DNA of 64,000 bases from Lentinula raphanica (GCA_027919835.1 JANVFP010000021.1:992001-1056000), one strand, 5' to 3'; shown: positions 30,910 to 43,285, counted from the stretch's first letter. Notes: generated from the letters alone by a model not told the origin. Made by a program: numbers and translations.

Positions 30910-32186
30910 ATGGTAGGTGTATGTTTAGTAGTATCAGACCAATTTTTTGAGGTATTTCTCAGGTAGGCTTCCTGGACTTATTGGATGCTGCCGCGGCTCT
31001 TGAGCAACAAACAAGTCGTGCTCCTCTCGAAAATACACAGCCAGTCAACCCAGCCACGCATGCTGAGACCCGCAAATCCCTTGGACAACCTGCCGCACCT
31101 CTTAAACGACCTGCATCGCCAGCTCCGATGCCTTCTGTACGGCCTCAACCAAAAAAGAAGGCAAAAGCTACGCCGAGGGGTGAAATGGGCACTGGGCATT
31201 GGAAACCGCAGGAAAAAACTCAGCTGTTTGGGTTTATACTTGGTCCTGAAAGTGACAGCACGTTTGAGAAATTCCAAGTTCACCCAAAGGCTGTTTATAA
31301 ATTGGTATGTGTAATGACAAGCTTCAGTGTAATTTTCTCTCTCAAACTTTTGTTCAGGCAGCAGCCTTCGTGAAGACACGGGATCACAATGCCTGTGAAG
31401 GCATATTCACTCGCTCCATGAAGGTGTACAGGGGCATCCGGGCGCTGGAAAAGTTCACTGGCGGTGGTGGTGATGGCGACGAAGATGATGAAAACGAAGT
31501 CTTCCAAAGAAAGCGCAAACGTGCTTTGGATGCAGGCGAATCGGAGGTCGAAGGGCTGACTTTTGCTAAAGTCAAGGAATGGAGAGACAACGGATGGTAT
31601 CAGCTCTTCGATGATCGGTATGGATTTTTATGCTCTGCAGACATTCTCTACTCACAACTCTCGATTTAGGTACGGGAAGAATCCGAAAACAGAACGTACA
31701 CTCAATATCAATTCCGCGACGCCTATCTCGCCACTCAAACTAGAAGACTTCCGTTCGTCGAAACCAATCCCATCCCGATTGAGTCCAACAGTTGATTTAT
31801 CAGCTGCTGATGACAACGACATTCCCATTACTCCTCGCAAGGCTTCTGCCTTTGTTGATCTTACTGGCGAGGCTGACATCAAGCCGAAGGTCAAATTGGA
31901 ACGCATCAGTACTCCCACCAACAATGCTAGCACTTCGAAACCGGCTAGCACATCCCGCGCTGCTCGTGTACGCGGTCAGAACCAGGAGCAGATGTCATCA
32001 ATTTCAACATACTTGAACAACAGAGTATCGCTCGATGAAAAAAAGGTTGGCCTGCAGGAGATGCGATTTAAGCTACAGCAAGAGAAGGAGCAGGTAGAAC
32101 GTGCAAAAGCATTGCTCGAGCAGCCTGACCTTTCACCGAGCAAACGCAGAAAGCTTCAAACCTTTATAATTTCTACTATACTCTAG
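30910..32186 (+). CDS. Myb/SANT-like accessory protein of the Harbinger-like element
   Basis: Proposed exons: 30910-30912 (ATG only), 30963-31304, 31358-31617, 31670-32186; 373 residues. The three-base first exon is inferred: the ATG is followed directly by GTAGGT, and reading through it meets a stop, while a TTCTCAG acceptor opens the frame at 30963. Domains: Pro/Ala-rich N-terminus with a basic PKKKAKA segment (about 75), a Myb/SANT-like trihelix domain starting GHWKPQEKTQLFGFIL (about 90-150), a Gly/Asp/Glu-rich linker, a conserved KVKEWRDNGWYQLFDDRYG motif, and a C-terminal coiled coil (EEKVGLQEMRFKLQQE-like). In this superfamily the Myb-like partner binds subterminal DNA and brings the transposase to the nucleus. 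Confidence 0.75.
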
Positions 32187-32260
32187 CAGTTTCTACCTAA
32201 CAAAATTTCTTATATCACACGTACTATAGCTTTCCATAATACACAAAGTCTTTGTGTTAA

Positions 32261-33776
32261 TCAATTCACAATATGTTCATACAAATTTGGGGGAAACAGT
32301 GTATCGAGAATTTCTTGTCGCATGCGAAAACCAGCCTGTCGAAGGGCGACCTCTGTCTCACCCTCAGGTACAGGGTGCTCCTCCATATCCTCAACTTCAT
32401 AACCATTTCCATCCCGAAAGATATCACTGTCCTTGAGTACGTCAGACCAGATATCATCTGGATGGTCATTGTGATACAAACACATGTTATGAAGTATCAT
32501 GAGTGCTTCGATAACACGGTAGACATCGTTGATGTTTTCATGCTGACCCATACACCGCAGTGAGGGGAACCGACCTTTGAGCTGCCCAAAAGTATGCTCA
32601 ACGCTGATTCGCACAGATGAGAGCTTGAAATTGAAATCGGACATGCGTTTCCGGTCACGTCGTGTTGCATTGCTGAGCTCGGTCTCATTGAAAGGGCGAA
32701 GTGTGTATGGTGAGGACGGATAGCCTAAGAACAGATTTAGCAGGTACAAGGAATGATTTAAAGAGTCGTTACCCTTATCGACGAGAATGTAATGATTTTC
32801 AGGAAGGTATGATGCACGATGTTTCCAGAAATGGGACTGCTTCCACATCCTAGAGTCGGTAACAGCTGCAGGCCAGCCGATCTCATAGGATGTGATACGA
32901 GTACGGTGGTCTACAGTGACTTGAACTGCAACCTGTATATAGCAATGAATGTCTGAACAGTAGACACACGAATTCTAAACACATACCCCAAAGAACTGTT
33001 TCCTACCCATATACTGCGTCCCATTCTGAGTTGGCTTCTCATCGAAACGGAATAGGGATCCATCACCACTGCCACAGCACCGGGGGAAACCGATAGCATC
33101 TTCAATTGCATTGCACGTATCTTGAAGGTCTGCCCGGCTTGGAAATCCAATGTAATCTGCTTTGAGCTCCCTGAGCGCTCGTGTAACACGTCGACAGTAG
33201 AGAAAAACAGTCCCATGTCCAATGCCGAGCTTCAAAGCGGCACCTAGCGTATCGGATCCAAGAACTCCATAGCGGATGAGAAATGCACCGAGCTGGTACT
33301 TGAGAGGTCGTTGGGGCCGTCGCCCAGTTGTTTGGAAGACAGGATGAGTGCTGATTTTGTCGATGATAAGATCAAACATAGCTTTTCCAACTCTAAGGGT
33401 GTATAAGAAGGAGAGATGTAACATGATCAATGATATTGCACCTGAATATGTAGCGAAAAACACGGTCTGGAGCAAGCAGACAACACTGAAAGAAATCGGT
33501 TGATTTGGGGAATTGGTTGTAAGGCCCCCGACTTCCATCACCTGTCAAGCTCATTGCAAGGTCCAGATAGCTAACACCTATGAGCTCGAGCAACTCTGTT
33601 GCACTTTCTTCATCCAGATCATCGTCATCTTCGTGCCAGAACTCTTCTTCATCCAAACTGTTTTCTCTTTCGAAAAGATCATCTTCAAGGTCCGAGTCAG
33701 GTTCAGATTCAGCAGCGGCGAGTAGGAAGAGAGATGCCAATGTTGTATATTCACTTTGGAGCTCTGAGATGGTCAT
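32261..33776 (-). CDS. DDE transposase of the Harbinger-like element (DDE_Tnp_4 type)
   Basis: Exons: 33776-33442, 33392-32987, 32932-32773, 32724-32261; 454 residues, frame closes. The N-terminal 60 residues are very acidic. Then comes a helix-turn-helix region (QLGAFLIRYG...LGIGHGTVFLYCRRV), then the catalytic core: first Asp in GSGDGSLFRF, second Asp in ILVDKGYP (completed across the 48-nt intron 32725-32772), and Glu in VRISVEHTFGQLKGRF. The VDHRTRITSYEIGWP and RPFNETELS segments are typical of the IS5/Harbinger-like core. The 3' end is followed by the Myb-like gene arriving from the other side. All catalytic residues are present, so the copy may be functional. Confidence 0.85.
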
Positions 33777-33916
33777 TGCAAGGAGTAACGACGACAAACT
33801 AACTGGTACGCGCGGCCTCCGATAGATCGGACGACCGGCGCTTAAATTATTGTTTGCGGTATATAAAATGAACTGATCTCTCGAAATGAACTGATCTAAG
33901 AATTGAGCAGCCCTAA

Positions 33917-34719
33917 TAATTCAATCAGGATCAAGTTCGCGGTGTCGGGATGATCAAACGACTCATACGCTGCTCAAAGTGGTCGCTCATAGATGCTGTC
34001 GTCCGTGTGAGGAGATTGACGATTCTTCGTCTTGTTCCAAACTCCCAACCAAACTCCCAACAGCCTCCAGTGGTTCTCCAACAACCTCTCTTCCTCCACG
34101 GCCCTAACTGCGGGTGGACCCACTGGAGCACAACCGAACGAGAATGTGTAGATTCACTACTCTCTTGTTATCCCTTTCTGCGTTCACTTCGTTCATGCGA
34201 CTCAGTATGCATCCGGTCGTTCAATGTTCAGTGCTCGAGGAGGCTTTTCCGCAGACGCCGCCATTCAGCTCGAGTCATTTGACAAAGTTTATCGCGAAAG
34301 AGGATCACAAACCTACTTACTTGAACGTTGCACTCATCGCCGCTGTCAGCTGCGTTGGATTTCTCCCCGAACAACTAGGAAAGAAGTTCAGCTCGAAAAT
34401 TGCTCCTCTATCACGCTATTCGGCTCGTTCTCATCCTACCAGTCCAACTTTCATTCTTTCCGCCACAACACGACTTGAGCTCACGCAAACGGGCTACTCT
34501 AGTCTAGTTTGTTTGAGATTTTATACTGCTGTAAGTGAGTATGAATTTTGAAATGGTTATCACCCAGTCTGATCTAAATGCTTACCAGACAAGTGAGCGA
34601 GAATCAACCAAGTGGCGTTCATCCGCGTCGATTAAAAACCACTCTGATCTATCCCACTCCTCGTTCTCGTCCTCGTTCTCGGTCGCCCTTTCGCCTTTTC
34701 TTCTCATCTCGACCAACAA
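33917..34719 (+). other. Upstream region and probable 5' leader intron of the MFS gene
   Basis: A GTAAGTGAGT donor at 34531 and a TTACCAG acceptor at 34588 define a plausible 58-nt leader intron. An ORF with an internal ATG near 34146 begins with a hydrophobic segment (MCRFTTLLLSLSAF) and runs to 34551; it could be a short secreted protein but crosses the strong donor, so it is not annotated as a gene. Confidence 0.35.
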
Positions 34720-37037
34720 ATGGATATGGAACAACCACTTCATCTCAAACGTGATTCCTTTGAGCTATCCTCGCCTCGAAACGGGTTCGACGCGACAAAC
34801 ACGACCATGTCTGACGCCGAGGACAAGTTTGATGACCCGTCTGGCCTGAACGACGCGAAAAACTCACCACGAAGTGTTCAAGACACTGTGATTCCTGTTC
34901 AGCTGCAACCTGCACGGCATTGCCTCTTAGACTCACCAGGATCTGGAGGCTCGAAGTCCGCGGCGGAGATGGATGGACCAGGAACCCAGACGGACTTTCC
35001 AGACGGAGGGTTGAGGGCTTGGCTGGTTGTTCTCGGGGTAACTATCACTTTTTCTCGTTGTACGAATGTACTCGTCTGATACGGCTTTTTCTTGTGTCAC
35101 GATGATAGACTGCTTTCAGTACCCTTGCTTCGTATGTCGTGTTTTCCTTTCAGAAAATCCCACAAAACTAAAATTTCCTCCTTTCAGACTTGGATACATC
35201 ACTTCCTGGGGAGTGAGTGTCTTCTGGCAGGTTTCAGGCAAAGTTTGCTGAAGAGATTGCAGGTCTTCCAATCTTACTATGAACAGACGCTGTTGAAAGA
35301 CCATACGCCTTCATCGATGTACGTTGTGTCTGACGGATCTCAATACGTCTCTAGACTGATAAGTGATCAGCGCTTGGATCGGCTCCTTACAGGTGTGTTC
35401 CCTCAACCGCTAGCCAGTTCCGCCTTCATGATCATTCTCTTGTCGCTGTACCTATCTGCAATTGACGATTTCCTCGTGGGTTTTATTCACAGATATGCCT
35501 CGTCTTTTTACCCGGCCTAGTCAGCGGACGACTCTTTGATCTAGGCATATTCAGACTCCCGTTTGTCGCGGCCTCCGTTCTGCTTGTTACGGCAACGTTT
35601 CTTGTTGGTCAATGCACGCAGTATTGGCACTTCGTTCTCTGTCAGGGTCTGGCTACCGGCGTAAGTGTTCAACGATACTTGCTCTGATCAACGGTCAGGT
35701 TGTACTGAACCTTTCGCCTTCATAATCGGCCCTCGTTAGCTCGGAGTCGGCATGGTGTTTGGTCCCTCATTGAGTGTTCTTGGTCATTGGTTCAAACGCA
35801 AACGCGGAGCTGCTATGGGGCTAACCACGATTGGTTCGTCCATCGGAGGGACAGCGCTACCTATTGCAATAAGAAAGTTGATTCCGACTGTCGGGTGAGT
35901 CGACTGTAACTACCATTGTGATGTTTGGTCTTGATTTCACTACATGTAGATTTCCCTGGACAATGCGCATCCTTGCCTTCATTCTTCTCTTCTCTCTTTC
36001 CATTCCTTGTATGACTCTCGCCAGACGCCTACCGCCCAAGAGAGTATCTGGTGGACTCTTCAACTTTCGAGCTTTCAGGGACTCTCCCCCTTTCACTGTC
36101 TATTGTACAGGCGTAGTGTTCCTGTTCTTGGGCCTCTTCACCGGTAAGTAGGAGATTATCTGGAAAGGCTGGATGTAATTCATGAAAACGTCACCGACTC
36201 TGGGCACTTTTATCTGTTTAGTCCTCACATATATTGATATCAGCGCTGTAACGAATGGTGTCTCGCCAGATTACTCATTCTACCTGGTCTCTATCACCAA
36301 TGCAAGCTCCACAGTAGGGAGGATCGTGACAGGACTGGTTGTCGATAAAAGTGGTAAGCTCGCTCTTTCGTGGAACTCGCTTGTCAAAATTTTAGCGTAT
36401 CGATGTTCTAGGCGCGATAAACTTCATCGCACCAACCACGTTCCTTGCCGGAATCATAACCTTTGCATGGCCATTCGCCAAATCAGCGAGTTCCTTGACA
36501 GTGATTGCGGTTCTTTACGGGTAAGTCCATCATCAGCCAATATTTTCCTGTGCGTTCTCAATATCAATCTCATGATCTTCCCGTTCATCTCACTCTCTTG
36601 TTTCTGTCGAACATCTTTTGTACACCAATATCATCTTCGATATGTGGCTAATTTACACCATTTTCATTTTCCCTACAACAACACAGCTTGAGTTCTGGCA
36701 CCATTATCTCTGGCCTGGCTATTCCTGTGTTTTTACTCGGAGATGTGTCAGATATTGGTCGACGTACAGGAATGATGATGACCTTTGGTGCGATGGGAGG
36801 GCTCTTCGGAGCACCCATCAGTGGTGCGATCAACAAGGCCAGCGGTGGTTTCGAAAACGTTGGGTGTTTCGCCGGTAAGAGTTGACGTTGAGCTCTCAGT
36901 GTCCTGGACATCTGACTAATGCCGGCGGATGTTTTTCGGTATATCATGTGGTTACAGGTTCGATGTTGATTATCGCCGGCATCTGCATGCTCACGACGAG
37001 GCACCTGGTTCTGGGAAACCTTCGCGGAAAGTTTTGA
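34720..37037 (+). CDS. Major facilitator superfamily transporter, monocarboxylate-transporter-like
   Basis: Twelve exons: 34720-35037, 35109-35131, 35188-35212, 35263-35318, 35371-35392, 35493-35660, 35740-35894, 35950-36143, 36222-36353, 36412-36520, 36687-36874, 36958-37037; 489 residues, all phases consist. A hydrophilic acidic N-terminus of about 95 residues precedes DFPDGGLRAWLVVLG, the DGG-W start of fungal MCT-like (MCH) carriers. Later landmarks are SLGYITSWGVFQSYYEQ (first loop), the loop 2-3 motif LVSGRLFDLG, GHWFKRKRGAAMGLTTIGSSIGG, SSTVGRIVTGLVVDKSG and a C-terminal helix pair. Twelve membrane segments are expected. The family carries carboxylates or related compounds; in fungi substrates are often unknown. 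Several exons are only 22-25 nt long. Confidence 0.88.
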
Positions 37038-38326
37038 TATAGGTTGTTCGTGCAGCATGATAGTCCATTCTGCTGAATATTGAAGGAACGAGAAAGAGAA
37101 AGGACACAGCGTCTTCGACATGTACACGGCGATCCAATGATATTTTACCACTTAGTCCCATCGATTATTGACTCGTTTTTGCTACCACTGTTATCAATCA
37201 TTCATCAGGAGACTTTCGCTACTCCATTCCGTACAGGAATGTTCCCTAAAATTACTTCTGACTCGTTTCCGGCGCGACTTTCCCTCGAACCAACTAATCT
37301 CGGGTCCTTTCCAACTCAGCTATCATTCAAGGCCCCAGCAACATGGCTCTGATCGTTATGAGCGCGATAGGATAGAAACTCAGATATAGTGCCATGTCTA
37401 GCACCTGGCTTATCGTATGGTATTGTCAAAAATGCTCGAGTACATGATCACACATCCATTGAGGGCATGTTTCTTGTCCAGATTTCCTCAGAATGTAGTG
37501 CCAATTGTTGTTTACAAAGAATGTCCTAGAACATCCTGCCGGGAGCTGAGAATGATCGGAAATTTTTGACATAGCATTCTCCGCCGTCGTGTTTCGATAG
37601 TTGTGAAGGTGATATCAGATTAGGCTTTAGAGGTGTATAGCGTCGAGTCGTTCAATGATTAAATATCAAAGCCTCGTGTTGGTAGTATCGCAGTGTCTAG
37701 TGAAAACCCTTGCATTGGCAAATATTGTGTCGTTCAACACCATTATACAATGGCTCTGACAGTCACAGAGACGGTCTTTGAGGCAAGTTGATCACTGCCA
37801 CTTTTTACAATAGCATTCCTATGGAAGTTCATGTTATCAAAATGACGAAAGCCGCATTGTGTCATCACCGCGGGGGTGACACAAGGCGTCCTGCCTATTC
37901 AGTTCTCCATGCCCGACTTGACCGTCTTTTCGTGGGGGGCGCAGAGAGCTGAAAAGGCATGAATACAGTCTCCAAATCACTTGGGGTCATCGTTAAGGTA
38001 TGTCCAGAGTTAATTCTGGTTTAAAAAGTTGATTTTCTTGTTCGAATAGGTCCTCTAATGAAGATTTGAGTCTGGGGATCTCTTAGGGGCTGTTTCTACC
38101 GTTTCTAGCAAATGCTCTATGATTCAATATAATTCCTTTTCTAGCCTCCATTCATTCGAATGTATTGAGAAGCATCAAAATTGACGCCGTGTGGACCCAT
38201 AAACCACAACACTTCACAACACAGAAGATGACATTCTCTGATGTCCAGCAGTAAAAAAATACGCTCATAAGAAAGCCCTGGGGTCAGATTTCTCACCTTC
38301 GTCTTTCCTTCCTTCCCTCCTCTGAC
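37038..38326. other. Gene-free interval
   Basis: About 1.3 kb between the transporter and the forkhead gene. No ORF with family features on either strand; the right end must contain the forkhead promoter. Confidence 0.4.
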
Positions 38327-39345
38327 ATGCCCAGTTACTCTGACAGAAGTGCGTTTTCCACTGGCCTCTTCCTTCCTCTTGACCAATGTATTCACTTCTT
38401 CATATATAGGGCAATACAATCGTGCATCTCATAGTCCGTCTAGAGATTATGAGAACCTTCCCGACGCTGGACCGACCCTTCGCGCATCTCTCCGTATTCC
38501 CCATGGAGTACCAGTCAACTTGAACGTACTGCCTGACCCCCCGCCTGGAGAGAAGCCTACAGCTACACTCGACACTCTAGTCCAACTCGCGATATACGGT
38601 AGCCCTGCCGGAAGGCTCACGCTACAAGAAATATATGCCGCCATCGAGGCGAGGTTCGACTGGTACAAGAAGTCTGACTCCAACTGGAGGGTACGCCACA
38701 TTGTATCGTGTTCGTTTGACTTATGAGTTGACAAGCCTGTTACAGGCGTCTATTCGCCATATGTTATCTCTCAAATCTGTTTTCAAATCGACTGAGAGAC
38801 CCCCAACCGCTCCTGGAAGGGGAAGCTACTGGCAACTCGATCCCACTGTCAACACGAAGTATAAGCGGCCTCGCAAACGTTCTAGCAAAGGCGCTCAACA
38901 AAACAGAAATCCCACTCGCGGCTCGTCTTTGGACTCCGATAACAGCAATAATCACGTCGATGACACGCGTCGCACTGTCCCAAAGCTCGAACCCGACACC
39001 ATCAGTCTGGCTGAAGTGAAGCCGGAGCCTAATACTCCCATGATGTTGCCGCTCACGATGACTGCGACTTCTGAGTATACAGGCTCGGGCTATGCTCATC
39101 ATCATCATCATCATCATCACAAGGCTAGTCCTTCCAGCTCCATGAATCTCGACAACCTCGCTCTCAATGAAGATTCCGGATATGGGCATTCGCCAAGTGG
39201 CCTCATTTATCCTACCTGTGATGCGTGGTTGGGACATATGCCATCGCCTTCCCCAGATCCTAGCCCATACGGCCAAACCCCCGGTCCTTCCAGGTCCTCT
39301 TATCGTCCTGAATACCCAGGATATCGCTACTCCAATACTCCCTGA
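38327..39345 (+). CDS. Forkhead (winged-helix) transcription factor, divergent recognition helix
   Basis: Exons: 38327-38348, 38410-38690, 38746-39345; 300 residues. The forkhead domain is about residues 65-130: TLVQLAIYGSPAGRLTLQEIYAAIEARFDWYKK (landmark in two parts), then across the intron WRASIRHMLSLKSVFKS and PGRGSYWQLDP. The usual recognition helix is W-Q-N-S-I-R-H-N-L-S-L; here both Asn residues are replaced (Ala and Met) while the Ser-Ile-Arg-His core stays. Downstream are a basic segment KYKRPRKRSSKG (possible nuclear signal), acidic/Pro regions, an uninterrupted run of eight His near residue 200, and a Tyr/Pro/Ser-rich tail ending PGYRYSNTP. A nuclear regulator is expected; target unknown. 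Confidence 0.85.
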
Positions 39346-39896
39346 TGATAATACGCTTATGCCTTGCGGTCACTTTCACGCTCGGTGAATGGCAAATGCT
39401 CACGACCATATGAATGACCTCGTTTTTTGTCTGTATAACTCTTTCTATGCTCTTCGACTATGTATCTATATCGCTCTTTGCACATACTAGTATGTGTAAG
39501 GTACTGTTGGACTTGCATTGAATGTTTCGTCGGGTATATACTGTAGAATAGTAGTACCGCTGTTGTCTTCATGCTTTTCTTGTTCTCGCGGATTGTTGAT
39601 TGCTTTCGTTGAATGTTTATTGTAGCTCACCCTGTGCTTCACAATCGTATCCTCTCTCTCTATACTGCGTTGAGGTGCGCGACAATTTGGCTGTACACGT
39701 GGAGACTCCGTGTTCTAATCGGAAGCCGTGATCGTTCGAGATTCGACAGCTCTACTTGATAGTGCTTGAGAACAGCTAAAAGAGGGTTCGCTAGGAAGGA
39801 AAGTTGGCTAGCTAATCACAAAGCGAGCTAATCTTCGTGGCCAGGCCTTGTACTCTGATAGCAGGGCGCTTCAATACCCTAAGTTTCACTTTTCAG

Positions 39897-41339
39897 CTAA
39901 CCTACTAGGTCATGACGAAGGAACTGTGCGGTATGCATTGCGGTACTTATACAGCTATTCTTACATCTAACACTTGTCAGTAATGGGCATGGTACTAATG
40001 TTCTCCGGACATACATCATAAATTGGAACTTCTTATCTACCTCATCAAATAGATTCCCCCCTCGTAGATACCAGGAAATTGGGACGACAAGAAAAGTCAT
40101 TTCGGTGGTGGTGAAGGTGGGCCTATAGGAGAACAGAGTATTCTTAGAATCAGAGTTGAGACTGCCTGTGAGCGTGTACCCACCAAAAAGACCAGCTATC
40201 GGCGGTGGCGTTGCAGCAATACCAGGAAACGGCCCTTGTTGTAAATTAGGAGAAAGGAGCGGATTGGCTACGAATAGAACGATGAGCTAAGGACGACAAA
40301 AGAGAAAGAACAGAAACGAAGAATCTGTGATGACTTACGTCTCCATTGAGCCCACGCAGGCACATTGGGTTTCGGTACTTCCAACGGCGGAACCTGGCTC
40401 GGTGACGGAATTGCTTGAGGAACAGCACCTTTCTTCGCCCGAGGCTTTCTGTCTGCACGTTTATGCACCGTTCGCCAAGCAGGAGGTGCTGGGCCAGGAG
40501 GTTCCGAAGGAACCGAAAGATCTGCAGGTGCTAATGCTAAGTTTGAATCTTGAGGGAAGTGACCAGGAGGTGGAGGTAGGGCGAGTCCAGACATGGCGTA
40601 AGTCAAGGCATCGGGGTGGTCGAAGTTCTACAGTAAGTGAAGGACATGAAGGGACTGAGTGAGCGGTAGTATGACTTAGACGCACAACGATACTGGAATG
40701 CTTACCATTCCCCCAGGTATCCCCCCATATTCTCCCTGAGAAGCTGCGTGCTTGGACTTCAACGCCATTATCTCCGCGATTTCGCTGTGGGTAGTCGTTT
40801 TTGGTAATTCGTACGTGAAGGAAGAGGTAACAAGGAGGCTAGAGAGTACTCACTACTGCAATTGCCTCCTTTCTTCTCTTAGTTGCCCGACTTCAGCCAG
40901 AAGGACTCGAACCTCTCCTGCCAGCGCTTTGCTGAAATCGTAGATATGCCTGGGGACCAAGCCAGTTACAGAGATGTAAGATAGAGGTTGAATCCATCCA
41001 CGATATCAGAGAATGCGTTCAACAATTCACCGTGAGCCAGAGCGAACATACCGCGAGAGGTGAGAATCGTGATAAGAGACGTTGAGTGTACTGATCAAGA
41101 AAAAATGGACCGAGCACTGACTTTGGCACAGTACCATTGAATCCCGTTTGATATTGGCCTCCTTGTCCTGAACCCATGCTCACTCCTGCAGTCGTGTTTT
41201 GTGACCCTGGCACAGGGGAGGAAGTTGCGCTAGATGGAGCACTGTGCTCGCGACTAGGACCTGGCGTACGACCAGAGTTCAGGATCGAGTCTTGGCTGGG
41301 TCCTTTTCCGCGTTTGTTGCGTTTGTTGTTGGAGGTCAT
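39897..41339 (-). CDS. Conserved-looking fungal protein with short coiled coil, function unknown
   Basis: Exons: 41339-41122, 41090-41052, 40949-40854, 40784-40706, 40627-40339, 40267-39897; 363 residues, frame closes. Residues 1-73 are Ser/Gly/Pro-rich with a basic start (NKRNKRGKG). The central exons encode RHIYDFSKALAGEVRVLLAEV and LREERRQLQYEIAEIMALKSKH, an amphipathic coiled coil. The rest is Pro-rich with WRTVHKRADRKPRAKKG, a probable nuclear localisation segment. The C-terminal 55 residues are the least certain and might be altered by one more intron. The exon pattern is clearly that of a real gene; no known domain was recognised. Confidence 0.7.
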
Positions 41340-42192
41340 GGAGCAAGATGTATGTGGCGAAACTCGATGTATCGAATGTCGTTAGCAGGACTGGAGATGA
41401 TGGAGATCAGATAATGGGAAGTATAGTCTGCAGTTATCGCATGCAAAATTCGAGGCTAGTTGTGACTTGTATGGTAGATTTATCGTCGTCGTCGTCGTCG
41501 TTAACGATAAAAAGAAGATGAGCGGATGACCCGGCTTTCTGCCCCCGAACACCGATCACATGCCGCCCACAATGTCCTACAAAATTGACGCTCAAGCCAA
41601 GTTCAAACCTCCATGAGACTCAGTTTTTTTCGGAATTTATCAGCGACAGTTCAAGCTTGTATCGGACGTCAAGCTTTCAAGTTTCAACTTTCGGCTCGCA
41701 AGATTTGACGCTGCGTTCGTCAAACTTGATGTCGCTCTTTCCAATTGCAACCAGCGTACCGTTTACAGTGGGCCATATGCGAGTACTTTAACTTGAGAGA
41801 GCTTAAGAGTAGGTGAGAGTTGCAGTGGTCTTTGCCTTTCCTCATGCAATGTGGTGCATGATATATGTCGCCGTTCTTGCTCAACGGACTGGTATAATTC
41901 GCTACCAGTAGCTCCTGCGTACAGATGGCCTATTGAGCTTCGCCGCGGATAACTTGAAGATTCATGTAATTTTCGGCTCCGCAGAGTTGTATTGCAGCTC
42001 GCAACCGCAAAGGCGCGATCAAACTATGATTTTAGAAGTGTATGCATCAAACGGTCCACTGCTGTTCATAAAATCAAAACCCTCGCTCATGGAAATCACA
42101 ATCACTTCGTCGTTTGTCTGTGTACTTGTTGTAAAGCTAATCGTCTGCTCTCACAAACATGCCTGCCTCTCAACAGTTCTCAACTTCGCAGT
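41340..42192. other. Gene-free interval
   Basis: No supported gene. A GTC trinucleotide run (TCGTCGTCGTCGTCGTCG) is at about 41483-41500. Confidence 0.4.
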
Positions 42193-42644
42193 CTACACAG
42201 CGCAGAAAAGTTGGCCATTTTGACAGCTACAGCAAGCAGTAAGCAAATTGCTATAATACTCCAGAAAAGAAAATGCTTACACCCAACTACCGGTGTTGTG
42301 GCAGCAAAGGTCGCCGCTAGGACCTGTACACGTCAAAAACAAGATGAGGTTGTACTATGGCCTAGAGTAGGCAACTTGTCACTCACACTACAGGTAGAGA
42401 GCAGCGTCCCCAAATGCGTGCATTAGTATTTGATCAGCGGAGAAGTCTGTCTAGTAGAGCTTACACTGGTGTTATCACCTGGGCCGTTGCCTGAGAGTAA
42501 GTAGGTAAGTTGCCCATGCCTTTCGCAAAACACCAACTTACAAGGGATGATGATAGGTCCTTGAGGAACAGCTGCCACAGTACCAACAAAGGTGTGCAAA
42601 AGAACGGTGGCGAAGACGGCAGGAATAGCAAATTTGAACAACAT
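42193..42644 (-). CDS. Six-cysteine micro secreted protein A (66 aa)
   Basis: Proposed exons: 42644-42542, 42490-42467, 42323-42284, 42226-42193; 66 residues. The ATG at 42644 starts a textbook signal peptide (MLFKFAIPAVFATVLLHTFVGTVAA). The mature peptide contains Cys, then PSGDLCC, then SCCQNGQLFC and ends AV: six Cys in 40 residues. Exon 1 is 103 nt, exactly as in neighbour B, and both split a Cys codon at its end. The end of exon 2 is uncertain: a donor two bases further right in gene sense (GTAAGC) would need a one-base exon to keep the Cys-Pro-x-Gly-Asp motif seen in B. Likely exported and disulfide-bonded; role unknown. Confidence 0.6.
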
Positions 42645-43285
42645 AGTCAAGGTAGGAATATCGGATATGTACTGGAAACTTGGGTGTCCAATGGAGGGTA
42701 CAGACTCGATTCTCCTCGCCTTTTATTGCATTGCAGCTATTGCCTGACCCAAATTCGGTACGGGCATCGAAGTCCTTGACGATATTGTCTAACCCCAAAA
42801 CTGCGAGCCTTCCTGTTAAGGTGACACGTTCTCCTTAGATTACCGTGTATTTGGAACGTTTACCGTGCACCAAAACTAATGGGACTACTCCGACTCCAGA
42901 GTGTCATTTGCTCTTCCAGGATATCATCCTGACAGACCGGGACTCAATTTTAACAATCTATCATTTCCGTATCAGTACGTGGCATCGAATGGGTTCTGGG
43001 TGAAAGCTTCATCTCCTGAGCCTCCTACGGTGTGTTCGCCTGGCGAAGTCAGAACTGACAATGTGTTTCATCGCTTCTATATACAACAAATCTGTGCCAC
43101 ACATATAGCCACTCTCATTGACGCACTCATTGGCAAGACAGACACCGAAATTTACAAAAGTAGCAACGCCACTGCAGATGAACATTGTAAGTGTTTACCA
43201 AACATTCTCCTTTCAGATACAGCACCGCCGTTTGCAATACTAATATTACCGTTACATAGTATGTCCCTCATTCTCTACATCCATA

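Larger units (their letters stand above)
30723..33916. mobile_element. PIF/Harbinger-like DNA transposon with terminal inverted repeats
   Basis: The left end TTAGGGCTGCTCAATTCTTAG (30723 on) and right end (to 33916) are inverted copies for about 52 bp with one mismatch, then imperfectly to about 90 bp (AACCGCAGACAATCG versus the right-hand inverse). The inverted repeat holds two direct GATCAGTTCxTTT steps. Inside are two convergent genes, a Myb-like protein and a DDE transposase, the two-gene plan of PIF/Harbinger elements. The flanks are TA|TTAGGG...CCCTAA|TA. A 3-bp TTA duplication usual for the family is not cleanly visible because the ends are symmetrical. Confidence 0.85.

Noticed and set aside
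34114..34551. Possible secreted protein upstream of the MFS gene
   Set aside because: The frame crosses a strong GTAAGT donor and its hydrophobic start has no supporting homolog; the stretch is better read as leader region.
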